DNA of 23,540 bases from Phocaeicola sp. (GTDB taxonomy: Bacteria; Bacteroidota; Bacteroidia; Bacteroidales; Bacteroidaceae), in contig JAHHQU010000035.1 in NCBI GenBank assembly GCA_020026225.1, positions 1 through 23,540 of the forward strand, in the 5' to 3' direction. The notes below the pieces were generated by a model that was not told the origin of the DNA, searched no databases, and worked only from the letters and a program-made list of their open reading frames with translations. The position numbers and the translations under genes are program-made. Of this stretch, positions 23,493 to 23,540 are shown in pieces. The first letter of the stretch is position 1, and every line of letters begins with the position of its first letter.

Positions 23493-23525
23493 AAAAAAGC
23501 CCCGAAGTATTGCTACCTCGAGGCT
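23493..23525 (-). terminator. Rho-independent terminator of a convergent gene beyond the window
   Basis: On the minus strand a 12-pair stem (23514-23525 with 23498-23509, two G-T wobbles) is closed by a GCAA tetraloop and followed by a T-run (23493-23498). The T-run direction shows that it ends a minus-strand gene lying to the right. No such T-run exists on the plus strand. Confidence 0.85.
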
Positions 23526-23540
23526 TCCGTAAAACGGCGA

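Noticed and set aside
1..23540. Mobile elements, CRISPR arrays, tRNA or rRNA genes, or a defence system
   Set aside because: I saw no transposase or integrase motifs, no regularly spaced repeats, no tRNA-like sequence and no toxin or nuclease genes. The gene content is ordinary core metabolism apart from the scar at the left end.

Overview
The window looks like core chromosome of a Bacteroidaceae member (Bacteroides or Phocaeicola type). This rests on the gene content: a complex I operon without nuoE, nuoF and nuoG but with fused nuoCD, a MurF-alanine racemase fusion, a GSCFA protein and a GH130 phosphorylase beside an MFS permease. It also rests on repeated promoter elements of the Bacteroidetes form TAnnTTTG close upstream of genes. 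I could not search a database, so the genus is an inference.

Layout, left to right. Positions 1-429 hold the 3' end of an unidentified plus-strand gene fused directly to an internal scrap of a secreted alkaline phosphatase gene. This is a rearrangement scar. On the minus strand follow an alpha/beta-hydrolase lipoprotein (430-1773), a strong terminator (1838-1885), and the ten-gene operon nuoA-B-CD-H-I-J-K-L-M-N, transcribed from 11813 down to 1904. Upstream of it are a small secreted protein of unknown function (12017-12409) and the dxs-trkA pair (15753 to 12515).

A compact divergent promoter region (about 15754-15845) separates dxs from plus-strand genes: a GSCFA-domain protein overlapping murF-alr (to 19273), a strong terminator, then an MFS permease and a GH130 mannoside phosphorylase (19434-21795) with another strong terminator. 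The right end has a thioredoxin on the minus strand and a divergent oxyR on the plus strand. They share a 148-bp control region with an 18-bp perfect palindrome. A minus-strand terminator at 23493-23525 belongs to a convergent gene beyond the window.

Together the genes cover proton-pumping respiration (nuo), isoprenoid precursor synthesis (dxs; quinones and undecaprenyl phosphate both need isoprenoids), potassium uptake control (trkA), peptidoglycan precursor synthesis (murF-alr), phosphorolysis of imported beta-mannosides (MFS plus GH130) and peroxide/thiol stress (oxyR, thioredoxin). I found no insertion sequence, CRISPR array, tRNA, rRNA, phage gene or clear new multi-gene system. The most useful leads are the phosphatase scar, the complex I without an NADH module, the small secreted orphan beside trkA, the GSCFA/murF-alr coupling, and the palindrome between trx and oxyR.
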